Origin: Schoenoplectus triqueter
Lineage: Eukaryota > Streptophyta > Magnoliopsida > Poales > Cyperaceae
Direction of reading: 5' to 3'
Length of the DNA: 22,115 nucleotides
Assembly: GCA_964058805.1 (NCBI GenBank)
Contig: CAXKVV010001474.1
Coordinates: 1-22,115 of the forward strand
This document shows, in pieces, positions 1 through 10,547 of the stretch (positions are counted from its first letter, which is position 1; the number at the start of each line of letters is the position of its first letter). Position numbers and translations under genes: made by a program. The notes beneath the pieces were generated by a model. It did no database searches and was not told where the DNA came from. It saw only the letters and a program-made list of their open reading frames with translations.

Positions 1-906
1 GACCATTACCTGCGAAACAATAATTTTCTGGCAATATTTCTATTAGTCTGAAAAGTCAGTATTTAAAAGTAAATATTAGTAAATTGGCATTTTTTTTATT
101 GTAGCTGAGTAGACAATATTTACAGTATAACGCAGCAAAGAAAGATTTTTTTTTCCGTGTGATACATTGTAAATGCGTTTCCACATAATACTATGTCCAG
201 GACCTACAAATTAGTGTCAACGCGCTATCATGCCACCTTCTACCACAGCAAGGAGGACAATACAGCTTGTTCTTTCCAAATTTGGTGCATTTCTTACATA
301 TGTTTGTTAGTTAGAGAAATAGAAGCTACTTGCAATTGCAAGTTGCAAAGAGTTTTGCATCCTATGCTGCAAGTGTGCAACTTGTTACAAGCTACAGATT
401 TAGGGTGTGTTCGCCGTCATCACTGTTCAGCTGAGCAAAAAAATTGTATCAGAGTAAATTATTTTTTCAATTATTTTTTGTCCACGCACATGGTATTTTA
501 TTAGTTCAAATTCCATTGCCGTTTCTATTTCCGCTGATCAGCGAACACGTCCTTAACTATTTTTTTTTCTATAAAATAGTTTTAAAATTGTATATTAAAA
601 CTTCTTATTCAGCTCTTTTTTTTCTTCTGAACTCCATAGTTAACTAACACTGTCCAAATTACACAAAAATCAACAAGAGGAACAGTAATATGCACTTAGT
701 AATATAGAAGTAAATCATAAGACTGTCTTTTTAATGGAGGGATCCCTTGACAATGAGTTATTTTGATAGATTTAATGGGTCTTTTTATGAACCTTCAAAC
801 AGTAACTAAATTGTATGAAATTTAAAAAAATATTAATCATTAAATAAAATTATATATCTATAAACTTTTTTTTTTAAGGTTTTATTTTTTTTAATTTTTT
901 AGAATA
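1..906. other. AT-rich intergenic DNA, no gene recognised
   Basis: No open frame here looks like a real protein. The longest frames (193-504 and 444-647, plus strand) are low-complexity and rich in Phe, Leu and Tyr, as expected from T-runs. The only small structure is a perfect 16-bp palindrome, ACTTGCAATTGCAAGT, at 328-343, inside a stretch with several further TTGCAA/TTGCAAG words (about 325-400). Confidence 0.5.
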
Positions 907-1139
907 TCATTGAACCAAATTGAGTTGTCGCATCACTGCATTATGCACACTGGCAACACTGCATGCCTGTCCCACATCACAACGCTCATCAGGTTCGATG
1001 TCGTCCAGGCATCTGTCATGGGCCAATATCAGTACCAGGCTCCTAGCTGTTAAATGGCAAAGGACTGTTTGACATGGCATACAAGTAACATTTTCAATGA
1101 CTGATATAATATGAGGAAAGCCCTCGGCAAGGCTACGTA
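907..1139 (-). other. Unrecognised coding-like stretch (possible exon or gene relic)
   Basis: On the minus strand one frame is open for about 77 codons, from just below a stop near 1140 down to a TGA at 907-909. The GC content is higher than in flanking DNA. The encoded text looks protein-like and is not low-complexity: it includes EGFPHIISVIENVTCMPCQT, then ARSLVLILAHDRCLDDIEPD, then a Cys-containing tail ending LNLVQ. Possible 3' splice sites precede it on the minus strand (ACGTAG near 1125-1130 and TATCAG near 1103). A second short open stretch lies just upstream on the same strand (about 1162-1260). I do not recognise the family. It could be a terminal exon of a minus-strand gene whose first exon is the stretch at 2160-2386, or a decayed fragment. 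Confidence 0.3.
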
Positions 1140-2159
1140 ATTAGAAGTCATTTGAGACGCATAATAAACATATTAATTAACGATGGTTGAGAGAGGGGGA
1201 TGTAAATGCACGGGAGACGAAAGTCATCAGTGTTTTTGAGCTTTTGGCAAACGAGCTGTGATGAACAGGCAACCTTTTTTTTTAAAAGGCTCCAAGGTCC
1301 GATTTAATCCGAACTGAAATTCAATATTTTTTCTTGAAGAACAAAAAAGTTCAATAATCAGTTTATTTTCTTTGGTAAAATTCAGACTCTAATATCTGAA
1401 TATTCTCATTAAGGAGTATGGCCTTGCTTTAATTAGCTTATTGGGCCATGTTTCTCTAATTCTCTCTATCCGGAAGCCCATCTACTCTATATAACTTTTC
1501 TAATTTTGGATGAGTCACTGGTACCAAATAATCAAATAGTAAATGGAAGATTTTTATTTGTTGGTTTTTAAATTCAATCTTTTTTTTATATTTAAGTTGT
1601 CCTATCACCCGTTGTCTGTAACCCCATATGTTATCTGGTTTTGTTAAATGCAAAATTAAGTATGAACTCTATAGACACATTATGCAATTTAAGAGCTCTA
1701 CACAATTTAAATGTTGCATAACGTATGCGTTTATTGAGAAGGACAGGCAAGTTTTGTTTAAGCTTCAAATCAGATTAAACGACGGGTAGACGATTTGAAG
1801 TTTTGAATGATGATGTATTATTGCAAAAAATAAAAATAGAAGTACGAAACTGATTCCTTTTTGTGATGTGTACCGAACTAAACTGCCTCTACTGGCACGC
1901 GCGGCTCCTTTTATTTTGTAATTGGTATGGAAGTTTTTCTGGTATGAATCTGTCAAACTGGACATGAAGTCTTTTTTTCCTCAAAAAAAAAAGGAAAAAG
2001 TATGAAAAAGATTTCTTTCATAAAAAATCCAGTTTTTGATATTATTTACATACAACAAAAAAGTATGAAAAGAGAAATCCAGCTTCTCATGTTGTATGTA
2101 AACATGACTCCGCCAAAAGATGTATTTCAAAGAAAATAATAGTTGAAAGCAAATCCAGT
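1140..2159. other. Intergenic or intronic DNA with a small hairpin
   Basis: No gene recognised. The minus-strand frames at 1456-1653 and 1765-1965 resemble no family I know. A perfect 12-bp inverted repeat, TTTACATACAAC at 2045-2056 and its complement at 2091-2102, flanks a 34-nt loop. If 907-1139 and 2160-2386 belong to one minus-strand gene, this region would be mostly intron. Confidence 0.4.
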
Positions 2160-2386
2160 ACTCAAATCAGGGCTCAGGATCTAACAGTTGGTCTATTGCC
2201 AAGAGGCGAAGATCTAACCATCGATCGCGCACACGAGATTTCTCCAGATTGAGATCTGAAATCGTGAGCTTCTTTCTCTTTACATCCCGATCTCTCTGCC
2301 ATCCCCTCCTCAACCCACGCCTCTTCTTGCAATAATCTCAGAACCTGGCCATGAACCAATTTCTTCTCAGCAATTCCGTTCTCCAT
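2160..2386 (-). pseudogene. Unrecognised coding-like stretch, two overlapping frames (possible first exon)
   Basis: A minus-strand ATG at 2384-2386 opens a 70-codon frame beginning MENGIAEKKLVHGQVLRLLQ. It turns unlike a protein in its second half. In a different frame of the same strand, the 3' half (about 2165-2280) reads KRKKLTISDLNLEKSRVRDR followed by WLDLRLLAIDQLLDPEP and TGA. That is an amphipathic, charged, helix-like text with the look of real protein. The simplest reading is one ancestral exon broken by a 1-nt indel somewhere around 2280-2310. A splice inside it, or a chance open frame, is also possible. The region is more GC-rich than its surroundings and is preceded on the minus strand by purine-rich leader-like DNA. 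I cannot name the family. The coding-like stretch at 907-1139 on the same strand could be a later exon. Confidence 0.3.
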
Positions 2387-2700
2387 CCTTCCTTCCTTGC
2401 TTTCTTTTCTCGTTTATGGCTCAATTTTGATCGAATTAGATCGGCACGATGTACTGAGTGTCCGAGTGCAGGCATATAAAGCGGCAAAGATTAATTCGTC
2501 AATGGATTGAGGTGGTTGAGACGATTAAATGGAGACGATAACTCGATAAGAGGCGTAAAACGATGAATTGGGAAGCGTAAGGCCACGTGGAGAGCTGATT
2601 GGATATGGTCAAAGTTCGTTTGGATAGAGATTTTGAATTTTCATGTGGGACGGATAATTATGGATATCTTTACTAGTTCTTGGAGTTTGATGGAGAACCA

Positions 2701-2849
2701 GATCTGTTGTCGCGCAGCATCACGCATCACGTGGTCCGTTCGATTATTTTGAGATTTGTGCTAATTCGAATTTTAAAGTATTAGCACGAATCTCAAAGTG
2801 ATCGAACGGGCCACGTGTTGCGCCGCACCGTGCCGCGCGACAGTGGATC
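2701..2849. repeat. 149-bp foldback (MITE-like) with mirrored G-boxes
   Basis: Left arm 2701-2765 and right arm 2782-2849 are imperfect inverted repeats of about 65 bp around a short AT loop. Matching blocks include GATC at the tips, TGTCGCGC, CACGTGG, CCGTTCGAT, TTTGAGATT and GTGCTAAT. Each arm carries one CACGTG G-box (2728-2733 and 2812-2817); a third lies outside at 2584-2589. A compact, GC-richer palindrome in AT-rich DNA is typical of a miniature inverted-repeat element. I could not fix a target-site duplication, so the superfamily is undetermined. Confidence 0.6.
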
Positions 2850-3079
2850 CGGGTCCGGACGCTTGGTGCTTTCGATTTAGATTTTAGAGATGTTGAACAT
2901 AACTTGTGTCAAACTATCACATTTTCTGATTACGTGGCTTATTATTATTCAACCGGTATTTGTGTAATATATTTTTTGAGAAATTATTTTCAACATCATA
3001 TTTCATATTTGTACAGAATATTAAATGTAAATATTTTTAAAATATATATTTCAGAATTAAAACTAAAATTATCACATAT
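2850..3079. other. AT-rich spacer
   Basis: Short AT-rich stretch between two foldback elements. The plus-strand open frame at 2904-3095 is Tyr/Ile/Phe-rich and runs into the next foldback, so it is not a gene. Confidence 0.5.
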
Positions 3080-3490
3080 AGATAGATTATTGTGAAAACG
3101 ATTGCATTTGAGCCGATATACAAATGCATCAAAAAATATATTTTAAAATCTCAAAAATTTCAGTTTATGATTTTCATTAAGTTCTTCATAAGAAAACCTA
3201 ATGGAATACAAAAATTTGAAGCATTTTGAGTTTTTTAATCTACTCTTTTGAATTTTTGAAAAAACAGCCATAAAAATAATAATAAATATTCAATGTTTGT
3301 GTTATTTTTTTCAAAAATTCAAAAGAGTGGCTTAAAAAACTCAAAATATTCTAAATTTTTGCATCCCATAAGGTTTTCATATGAAAAAGTTAATGAAAAT
3401 CATAAATTGAATTTTTTTAGATTTTAAAATATATTTTTTGACGTGTTTGTATATCAACGGAAATACAAACGTTTTCACAATAATCTATCT
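3080..3490. repeat. 411-bp foldback element, copy A
   Basis: The two halves are inverted copies of each other. The outer ends match perfectly over 21 bp (AGATAGATTATTGTGAAAACG at 3080-3100 against the complement of 3470-3490), and the similarity continues inward almost to the centre near 3275-3300. Internal blocks include AAATATATTTTAAAATCT, TTATGATTTTCATTAA, TTTTGAGTTTTTTAA and CTCTTTTGAATTTTTGAAAAA. The centre reads AATATTCAATGTTTGTGTTA. The same inner sequence and near-identical length recur in the foldback at 11053-11464, so the two belong to one family. A transcript would form a very long hairpin. No coding capacity. Confidence 0.8.
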
Positions 3491-3495
3491 CCCTA

Positions 3496-5994
3496 TCTCT
3501 CTCTATATATACTAATAGAGTGTCCACTCGTTGCAGTGAGAATGATAATATTTATTATAAAATAAAATTAAGATAACACACCTTTCCGCTATAACATAAT
3601 CACACGATAATGATAATATTTATTATTGTTGTAATATCTATTATAAAATAAAACTAAGATAACACACATTTCTATCTCATAAGTACAGGATTAAGCAAAA
3701 TAAATTTCTAATTAATGCATATTATTGACATGTACATATATAAGAATAGAAACATCTTGAAAAATATGAAAAAGAGCTATTTTTTTGAAATGTTATTTGA
3801 ACGGTAACTTAATAATAGTGATGGAGGGGATTAATAAAGTAAAAACATATTTTTATCTTTTCTTTTAAACTAACTCTTGGTTTTATCATAATTGCATAGG
3901 ACTTTTTAAAAAAAAACTTAACAATTTAGTTTATCATAATCATGAATTGAATATAATTTTCATAGTTCAAATAAATAATATAAGTTGGTCCAAATTAACT
4001 AATACAAAAATATATCAAAGTAGCTAAATAGTACATATATATTACAATATTTTTGAAATACTATAAATCACAATCAAAAAATAAAATAATAAGCTGTTGA
4101 AGGTCATAACGATATCATGAACAAAACTTTGCATTAGTTCTATGCCTTTCTTCTTTCGTGATCTTGAGCCGTGGCTAGCGGATATATCACCTTTCTTTTA
4201 ACAACAAACTGAAATTAAAGATATTAAATTAATATTTATTACATAAGAAATTAGATGACTACATAACTTTATCATAACATTTATTATACAAGCAAATTAT
4301 ATGTTGCACTTGAGATAAAAAAAATTGCCAGTGACAGAAACATAAAACAGTGAAACAACCAATGTAGAATGATTTAAAAATAGAATTAAAGTTATAAAAA
4401 ATTCTCAAGTCGTGTACAAAGATGTGTTTACATGTTTATAAGATGTTTCTTATTTAAATTTATCAAATTCTTTCCAAAAGAAAGGAAAAAAAAGATAGTG
4501 CAACGCACTATTATATATAGAAGAAAAAAATGAGATGTTGTCATTTAATCATTTTTTAATTTTAATAAAGGGAATATATTCATAACTTTCTAATAATATT
4601 AGAGAAGTTATCAAGCAAGTTTTTGAAGGAATCTTATACTGTGAAGTTTTTATTTATCTTGAATTATTCGAAGTAGGGACAAAAAGGGAAGAGAGTATTG
4701 ACAGCTTGGGAGTTATTTTCCCTTTTATCTAATTTGAGGAAATAATTACTTGGCTGAATTGCTAAAATCGTAGTTTGGATTTTTTTTTTTTATAAATAAC
4801 TATAAATCTATCATATTTATCCTTCTTCATTGGTGTAACAGTATAGAATTAAAAGAAAACTTACCTCCAAATATTCTGAGAATTAAAAAGTGATGTGATG
4901 CAGAAGACCAATCTAATATTCTGCGTTGAAACCATTATATTAAACATTTAATATAGATTTAGCTCTACATGTGAACACTATAAGATATGTTATTTCCTGT
5001 GTTTTATTATCATTTACATGAACAAAATTGGAAAAGAGAATAGACTTAATACTCAATAATCTGATGATCAATAGCAATAGAATTATTGCCTCCCCTCTTA
5101 TAATTAGTACATTATTTGTGCAAAGTGCGAAAAATAATTGGCTTAAATTATAAATTTTATAAAAAACAAAATGTCTTCCTCCACATTTATTATTATTTAT
5201 TTATTGCTAAGAGTTATAGAGACGCCTAAGCTTGCTAAATTTGTCAACAATTTTGTATTATTATGATTGAGGCTCATATAAGGTTAGTACCTTTGTCAGA
5301 TGTTATTTAAGAAAGCAGATGAGCAGGAGACAACATCACATCTTCTTTAATTCTTTTCACATATGCTCCCTTCATATAGTAGTAACAAGTAATCAAGCAA
5401 CTAATAACAGTTGATGAAACTTTTTTTATAAAACAATACAAATACAAGTTAATACCTGTGGATCTTCTTCTCTAATCCGAAGGTTCTGTCCTGTTGGATC
5501 TAGCAAGTCATTTATAACCTGCAAATCTATACTATTATATAAAGCATCTAAGAATTGGAGGGTCCATTTTTTGTCATGGTAATTTTTTATTATACCCATT
5601 TTATCCCTCAATTAGACGGATAATATTTATTGTTGGTTGATCGAACGTATGTGATCGCGTCCATTGATCCCCTCTTTCTCTCCATTTCTTTCCCTTATAT
5701 ACTATTATTTCCATATTTTTTGTTTTTTTATTTAGCAACCTTGTGCATATTTGGTAAGAAATTAATGGTGATAATATATGTTAAAATAATTTACTTTTCT
5801 TGTCATAAAAATTATGAATCATTAACTCATATTGTGCAAAAATCTCATCCAAGATTAAATATAGTCTTTATTATAAGTTTTCTATAATTTGGTGAATTTA
5901 TAATTTAATATTAGATAAATATGAATTTTTTTATCTTATAATATTTTGATGTTTAAATAAAAAATTCTGCTGCAACACGCGGGTATATAGCTAG
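3496..5994 (+). mobile_element. Probable non-autonomous Helitron
   Basis: The left end reads TCTCTCTCTATATATACTAA directly after an A, matching the usual plant Helitron start (host A, then TC, then a CTATATATACTA-type leader). The right end reads ACACGCGGGTATATAGCTAG directly before a T, matching the usual end: a GC-rich word, about ten AT-rich bases, then CTAG, then host T. The 3' hairpin is poor: the left stem (CTGCTGCAA) pairs only weakly with CGCGGG, as in a decayed copy. Within 2,499 bp there is no Rep/helicase open frame, so it would be non-autonomous. Its left end lies 5 bp from the foldback at 3080-3490. No terminal inverted repeat or target duplication is expected for Helitrons, and none was seen. 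Confidence rests on the two ends alone. Confidence 0.5.
3541..3668. repeat. Degenerate tandem duplication inside the Helitron
   Basis: Two neighbouring copies share AATGATAATATTTATTAT, then TATAAAATAAAA(T/C)TAAGATAACACAC. They lie at about 3541-3591 and 3609-3668, the second with a short internal insertion (TGTTGTAATATCTA). AT-rich local duplication near the element's 5' end. Confidence 0.6.
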
Positions 5995-7582
5995 TATATA
6001 AGATGTGGTTTAACTTATAGTGAATAGCAACAATACTAATTGCTCAGATTTATTTTCTTTACTCTTTAACACCGCCATGCAGCAGTACAACGATCAAAAT
6101 GGTATTGATGCAAATAAATTTGTTGCCATTGAAAAATTAGTAAATTGACTGTGTTATCTAGACTTCTATGATACAATTAATGAAACATAATACCTCATTC
6201 TATATTTGAAGATAAGAAACACGCAAAGAAATTCTTGGTCAGGTGTTTGATGAAAGAGAAAAATAAAGCAAACAAGAACAACAATGGTGTCATAAAGGGA
6301 ACATTTTGAAAAAAAAAAACTAAACACCAACAAAAAATTTGCTCACATCTTGTATAATTAATGTTGAATACATCCTTCATTGCCGATGGAATGATTACAG
6401 GTGACTTTTGCTCTCCCTGAAAATAAATAATATGATACCAAAATTTACTGAAGAAAAATATGATACCAATTATGTGTCAATTTGCATATTAGGAGTAATT
6501 TTTTCTTAACATAACACAAAAAACATACCATTTATTCCTTCCATGGCACCCCTCACAAAAGGACGGGTTTTCCTCCCTTTCTGTTTTTTGTTTGCTTCCA
6601 ATAGGTTTTCCTTCTTTTCCCAGTCTAATTTTTTTTCATAACATAATACAGAAAATATACCATTGATTCTTTCCATAACACCCCTAACAACATGCTGGGC
6701 TGCAATATCATATACATTTCTAGTTGCGGTAGTACGTCAAATAGTTTATCTACCAACATTCAATACCAAGCAAGCTTCTATTAGATTCAACACCTTTTGT
6801 AATAGTAACACAAAATGGTAAAATTTTAATACATACCAAAGCCATATGCAATGTTTGGATTTGACTCATTTTTTACAGCATGTTCATCATCTACAACTCA
6901 GCATACTATGCAATCTCATCCCCTTTATTTATCTCCCTTGCATTGTAGAAAAGGAAAAATGATTAAAAAAAATTCACCCTTTTAGAGCTGATGCCCACAG
7001 AAGGAGCCTCGCAACATTGTATAGATAATGACCAACTCATGATCAGTTCCAGTTTATAGTATAAGTATCAGACCAAAATGAATATGATGATAAAAATAGA
7101 TATAAAGTATTGACATTCCTGATCTTTTTTTTATCTCATTTGTGACAAGGTGACCTACAAGAAGAAAAGGACATGAAAAGACTTTTATCACCTACAACTT
7201 ATACACATCAAAAGGCAATAATACAATATAAAGAGGAATAACCCAACAAAAAAATATATGTCACCTATAGATATGTTCAATATAACCATGTTAATTTTCA
7301 TGATATTCAGCTGCTTAGTAAGCTAGAAAAATATATGTGGAATGTATCAAGATGCACCATTAAGTATGTAAAGCTCCAAGACATGCAATTAGAGTATAAA
7401 ATGACATCTTTGAAATTATTTTCACTAATAAGAGCATAGACCGTACTTAGCGAAAATAATATAAAAATCAAATCTCACCTATTCGACTCGTTTGCAGCCT
7501 TAGATGCAGTGAGTGATTGAAGAGGGTAGGTTCGTGAGAGTTGAGAAAAAGCAGATTTGGAAAAAAAAAAGAAAAAAAAGCA
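5995..7582. other. AT-rich intergenic DNA, no gene recognised
   Basis: No credible coding region on either strand; the minus frame at 6195-6380 is Phe-rich low complexity. The one structured item is a block of about 60 bp present twice in the same orientation (6496-6556 and 6626-6687). Confidence 0.5.
6496..6687. repeat. Direct repeat of about 60 bp
   Basis: The block starting TAATTTTTTCTTAACATAAC, followed by ATACCATTTATTCCTTCCAT and ending GCACCCCTCAC (6496-6556), recurs at 6626-6687 with about ten substitutions. The offset is 130 bp. Each copy is followed by purine/pyrimidine-rich DNA. This is an old local duplication of unknown origin. Confidence 0.6.
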
Positions 7583-7590
7583 GATCTAGA
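7583..7590. repeat. Target-site duplication, left copy
   Basis: GATCTAGA, identical to 10828-10835. Eight bp is the diagnostic duplication length for hAT transposons, and the two copies flank matching terminal sequences. Confidence 0.75.
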
Positions 7591-7610
7591 TAGTGTATTA
7601 AAATCAGGAC

Positions 7611-7815
7611 AGGTCGGGTCGGGTCGGGTCGGGACGGGTTATAGTGGGTCGGCGGGTTTTGGCGGGACGGGTCGGGACGGATCAACGGGTTTTCACGGGA
7701 CGAGTTAGGACGGGTCCATTTTGGGGGGTTTGACTGCGATCCGTCCTAGACTCATCGGGTCGGACAGGTCGGGTCCAAGGGCGGGTTCGGGTGGGACAGG
7801 TCGGCGGGTTCAATT
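7611..7815. repeat. Left subterminal repeat array of the hAT element
   Basis: Dense copies of GGTCGGGTCGGGTC, GGGACGGGT and GGCGGGTTTT on the plus strand. In Ac/Ds-type elements, clustered CG-containing words near both ends are transposase binding sites and methylation targets; that role is inferred here by analogy. Confidence 0.7.
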
Positions 7816-8060
7816 TTTCTTTTCTAAAATTCTGAAAAATTCAAAAATTCTCAAATAAAATCTCAAAAATTCTCAAAAATTCCGAAAAATTAAAAAATAA
7901 TTATTTAAAATATTTAAAATATATAAAAATTTATATTCTTGACCAAAAAATTATTTTTTTTTGTCATTTTTGTTCAAAGTTCAAAAATAATCAAAAATAC
8001 AAATAAATTCTAAAAAATTGTAAAAATCCGAAAATATTTATTTAAAAATTAAATATAATC
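7816..8060. repeat. AT-rich degenerate tandem array
   Basis: Repeated AAAATTCTGAAAAATTC / AAAATCTCAAAAATTCTC words follow the GC-rich array inside the hAT element. There is no coding capacity from here to 8398. Confidence 0.5.
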
Positions 8061-8398
8061 TTAAATGATATGACTTAAAATTAATTAAAATAAAATTTTA
8101 AATGATAATTGAAGTAAAAAAAATAAATAAAATTTTAAAGAATTGAAATAAAATGATAGAACTTTAAAAAAATGAGAAAAAAAAATTAAATATCATAAAA
8201 ATTAAAATAAATGGGTTAAAAATAAAGTTACCCTCCTCTTTTATTCCGGGCTTGGGACCGGCTATGTAATACATAGACGGAGTTCTAACTTTTTTTTGGT
8301 TAGTAAAGCTTATTGAAAAAAAAATCTAATAAGGATTGTAAATACTAGAAAAATAATAAAATGGGAAAAAATAAAGAATATAAGTGTTAAAATACCAT

Positions 8399-9836
8399 CT
8401 AAAAATTCGAGTTCATATACCATAGATCATTTTCTGGCATACCATCTGAGTCTCCATCCGCTTTTGTCATAAATTCACCAGATGATTGTTCTACATATGC
8501 ATGTTGATTGCGTTGTTCTGCATCAAACCAATCTTTCAAGTATACGAGTCGTTCGAATGTTTTTGCACCCAATCTGCTGTATTTATCTGTTAGTATCTTG
8601 TTTGCTGAACTAAAATAGAATTCTGAAGGGACAATTGACACGGGCACAGTAAACATATCACGTGCCATCATGGTGAGAGTTGGATATGCAGTTTCATTAC
8701 TCTTCCAATAACTGAGGATGTAAATATCGTCGGGATTCGTACTTCCTAAATAATAGCTAACTAATTCATTAATATTTATTTGCATTTGTGAGTCGTCATC
8801 TTCCTCTAAGTCTCGTAATAATGCAAACCGACTATTACTCCTGACATATTTTAAAAAATAAAAAATATTAGTCTCATAATATTATAATAGTATAACAAGT
8901 TCGAATATTATAAATATGTTAGATTTTAGCTACGGTCCATATATCAGACGTAATTGATATTTTATATGTTGCAACTTCAAATATGATCAATAATTCACTT
9001 TTTCATTCAACATATTATTTTTTTAACTCAGATACCATTTTGTATAATGGTTGACCATAACCTCTAATTATCAATCGGGCAAAATCGGTACAATATGTCA
9101 TACTTATTGGTTGTTCTTTTTTCGCTATGGATCGAGCAAACTCATTTAACATTCTTTTTTCATCATATTTGATAAGAGTTCTAGTACCGTCCGAGTTCAA
9201 ACAACTTTGTACCATACGTGTATCGGGTCTTTCTTGGGGTTCTTCATTTTTTGCTATGTGTTTATCGACATATTTTTTAAATTGACTTAAACCATTTTTT
9301 ATTACATAATTGTACAAAGTTTTGCAATTACTTACCTTATATCATGCATTGATTAGAACACCGTCGGGACCTAAAGTTTGTTCATAATAGCACCACCAAG
9401 GTGTCTCATAAGTTGGGGGAGTTCTCTTCCTTCTCTTATCAACTCCGGATTCGATCGGGGATTCCGGGACACTTGAGTCGGGTGTTGGCGTGGAACATCC
9501 CGCACTCATTGGATGTAATGGCGGAAGTCCATCACTAGTTATTGTATCGGTATTATATTGAAAACTTGGCGGATATTGATTAGAACTTGACGGAAATGAG
9601 GTCGAACCTTGTCCGGCGCTAAAGGAAGTGATTTGCGGGTTATAATTATGATCAACATGCGGTTGTGATGGATAATATTATTGTGATGGAATTTATTGAT
9701 AATAAGGATGCGAAGGGTTAGGATTTTGTTGATAGTATGGGTTCAGAGGGTTAGAATATGGCAAATATTCACCAAATATTTCAACACTCAATCGATGTGT
9801 CATTTCTTCGGCATGAGAGGGATTGAGAGATGTCAT
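8399..9836 (-). pseudogene. hAT transposase (BED finger / hAT dimerisation), decayed and missing most of the DDE core
   Basis: This is the transposase that would cut at the element ends. From an ATG at 9834-9836 one minus-strand frame runs to about 8922, interrupted only by point stops (9693-9695, 9678-9680, 9342-9344, 9015-9017, 9003-9005). It holds a Tyr/Pro/Asn-rich leader with a basic DKRRKR patch, a BED-like region (PWWCYYEQ ... SQFKKYVDKH) and a TSDIWT motif matching the first catalytic Asp (Asp codon 8943-8945). A separate exon follows: an acceptor near 8846, then SRFALLRDLEEDDD and the dimerisation domain (8785-8399) with ILSYWKSNETAYPTL, MMARD, VPSEFYFSSANKIL and ERLVYLKDW, ending TAG at 8399-8401. 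The second Asp and the Glu region are absent. Intact relatives are about 600-750 residues; about 440 codons remain. In the finger, expected Cys and His positions appear as Tyr and Ser, and the TGA at 9342-9344 fits a CGA-to-TGA change. Confidence 0.85.
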
Positions 9837-9845
9837 TTGATATTG

Positions 9846-10203
9846 CTAAAAAATATTAAAAAAATATAATGAACGTTATAAATATAAAAAAATAATTATT
9901 ACAAATTAAAAATATAACTAATGAAATAAATAATGTAACAAAAAATAAAGAATATAACAAAAAACTAATTAAAAGAAACTAATGATAAAAAAATTAAAGA
10001 ATATAAATATTTATTTAAAAAATTTATTTATTAAATAAAATTCTATAAAAACTAATTATTTAAAATTAAAAATATAACTAATTATAAAAAAATAAAAATC
10101 TAATAAAAACTAGTTAAAAGAAATAATGTAAATATATATTTAAAAAACTAATTACAAAAAAATATAAAATAATTATAAAATATAATATATACTAATAACT
10201 AAC
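9846..10203 (-). other. Apparent leader intron of the hAT transposase gene
   Basis: On the minus strand a donor-like G^GTTAGT (10198-10204) and an acceptor TTTTTTAG (ending at 9846) bracket an extremely AT-rich stretch just upstream of the ATG at 9836. Leader introns are known in hAT genes such as maize Ac. The splice calls are by eye only. Confidence 0.4.
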
Positions 10204-10481
10204 CTTTTTTTGTCGAAATCGAAAGATTGTCGAAATCCTGAAACTTTAAAATGAATTAACGACAGATAATATAACAAATGCTAAATTGACAATAATAACT
10301 AAATAACACTAATATAAATATTTTTTATTTTTTTCTGGATAAAGTAATAAAATTACTATAATAATATAATTAGAGAATTGCTAATATCTAACAATTAATG
10401 AGGGAGAGTTTGGTTTGGAGAATTGAGAAGAGAGATAGAGTGAAGTTGTTTGTGTGAGGATATGAGGTGAAATGGGGGCGG

Positions 10482-10489
10482 TATTTATA
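10482..10489 (-). promoter_or_regulatory. TATA box of the hAT transposase gene
   Basis: The minus strand reads CCTATAAATACC, followed by a pyrimidine-rich, ACA-containing leader (CACACAAACAACTTCACTC) as in plant transcription starts. It lies about 340 bp inside the right terminus and upstream of the leader intron and ATG, which fits a transposase promoter. Confidence 0.55.
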
Positions 10490-10547
10490 GGAAAAAATTG
10501 AATTATTATTTTTTTAATTTTTTTAAATTTTTTTTGTTCTTTTTTTT

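Noticed and set aside
4497..4523. Possible second Helitron 3' end (AGTGCAACGCACT hairpin, then TATATAG)
   Set aside because: The hairpin is only 5 bp and the required CTAG-type terminus is missing; no matching 5' end could be paired with it.
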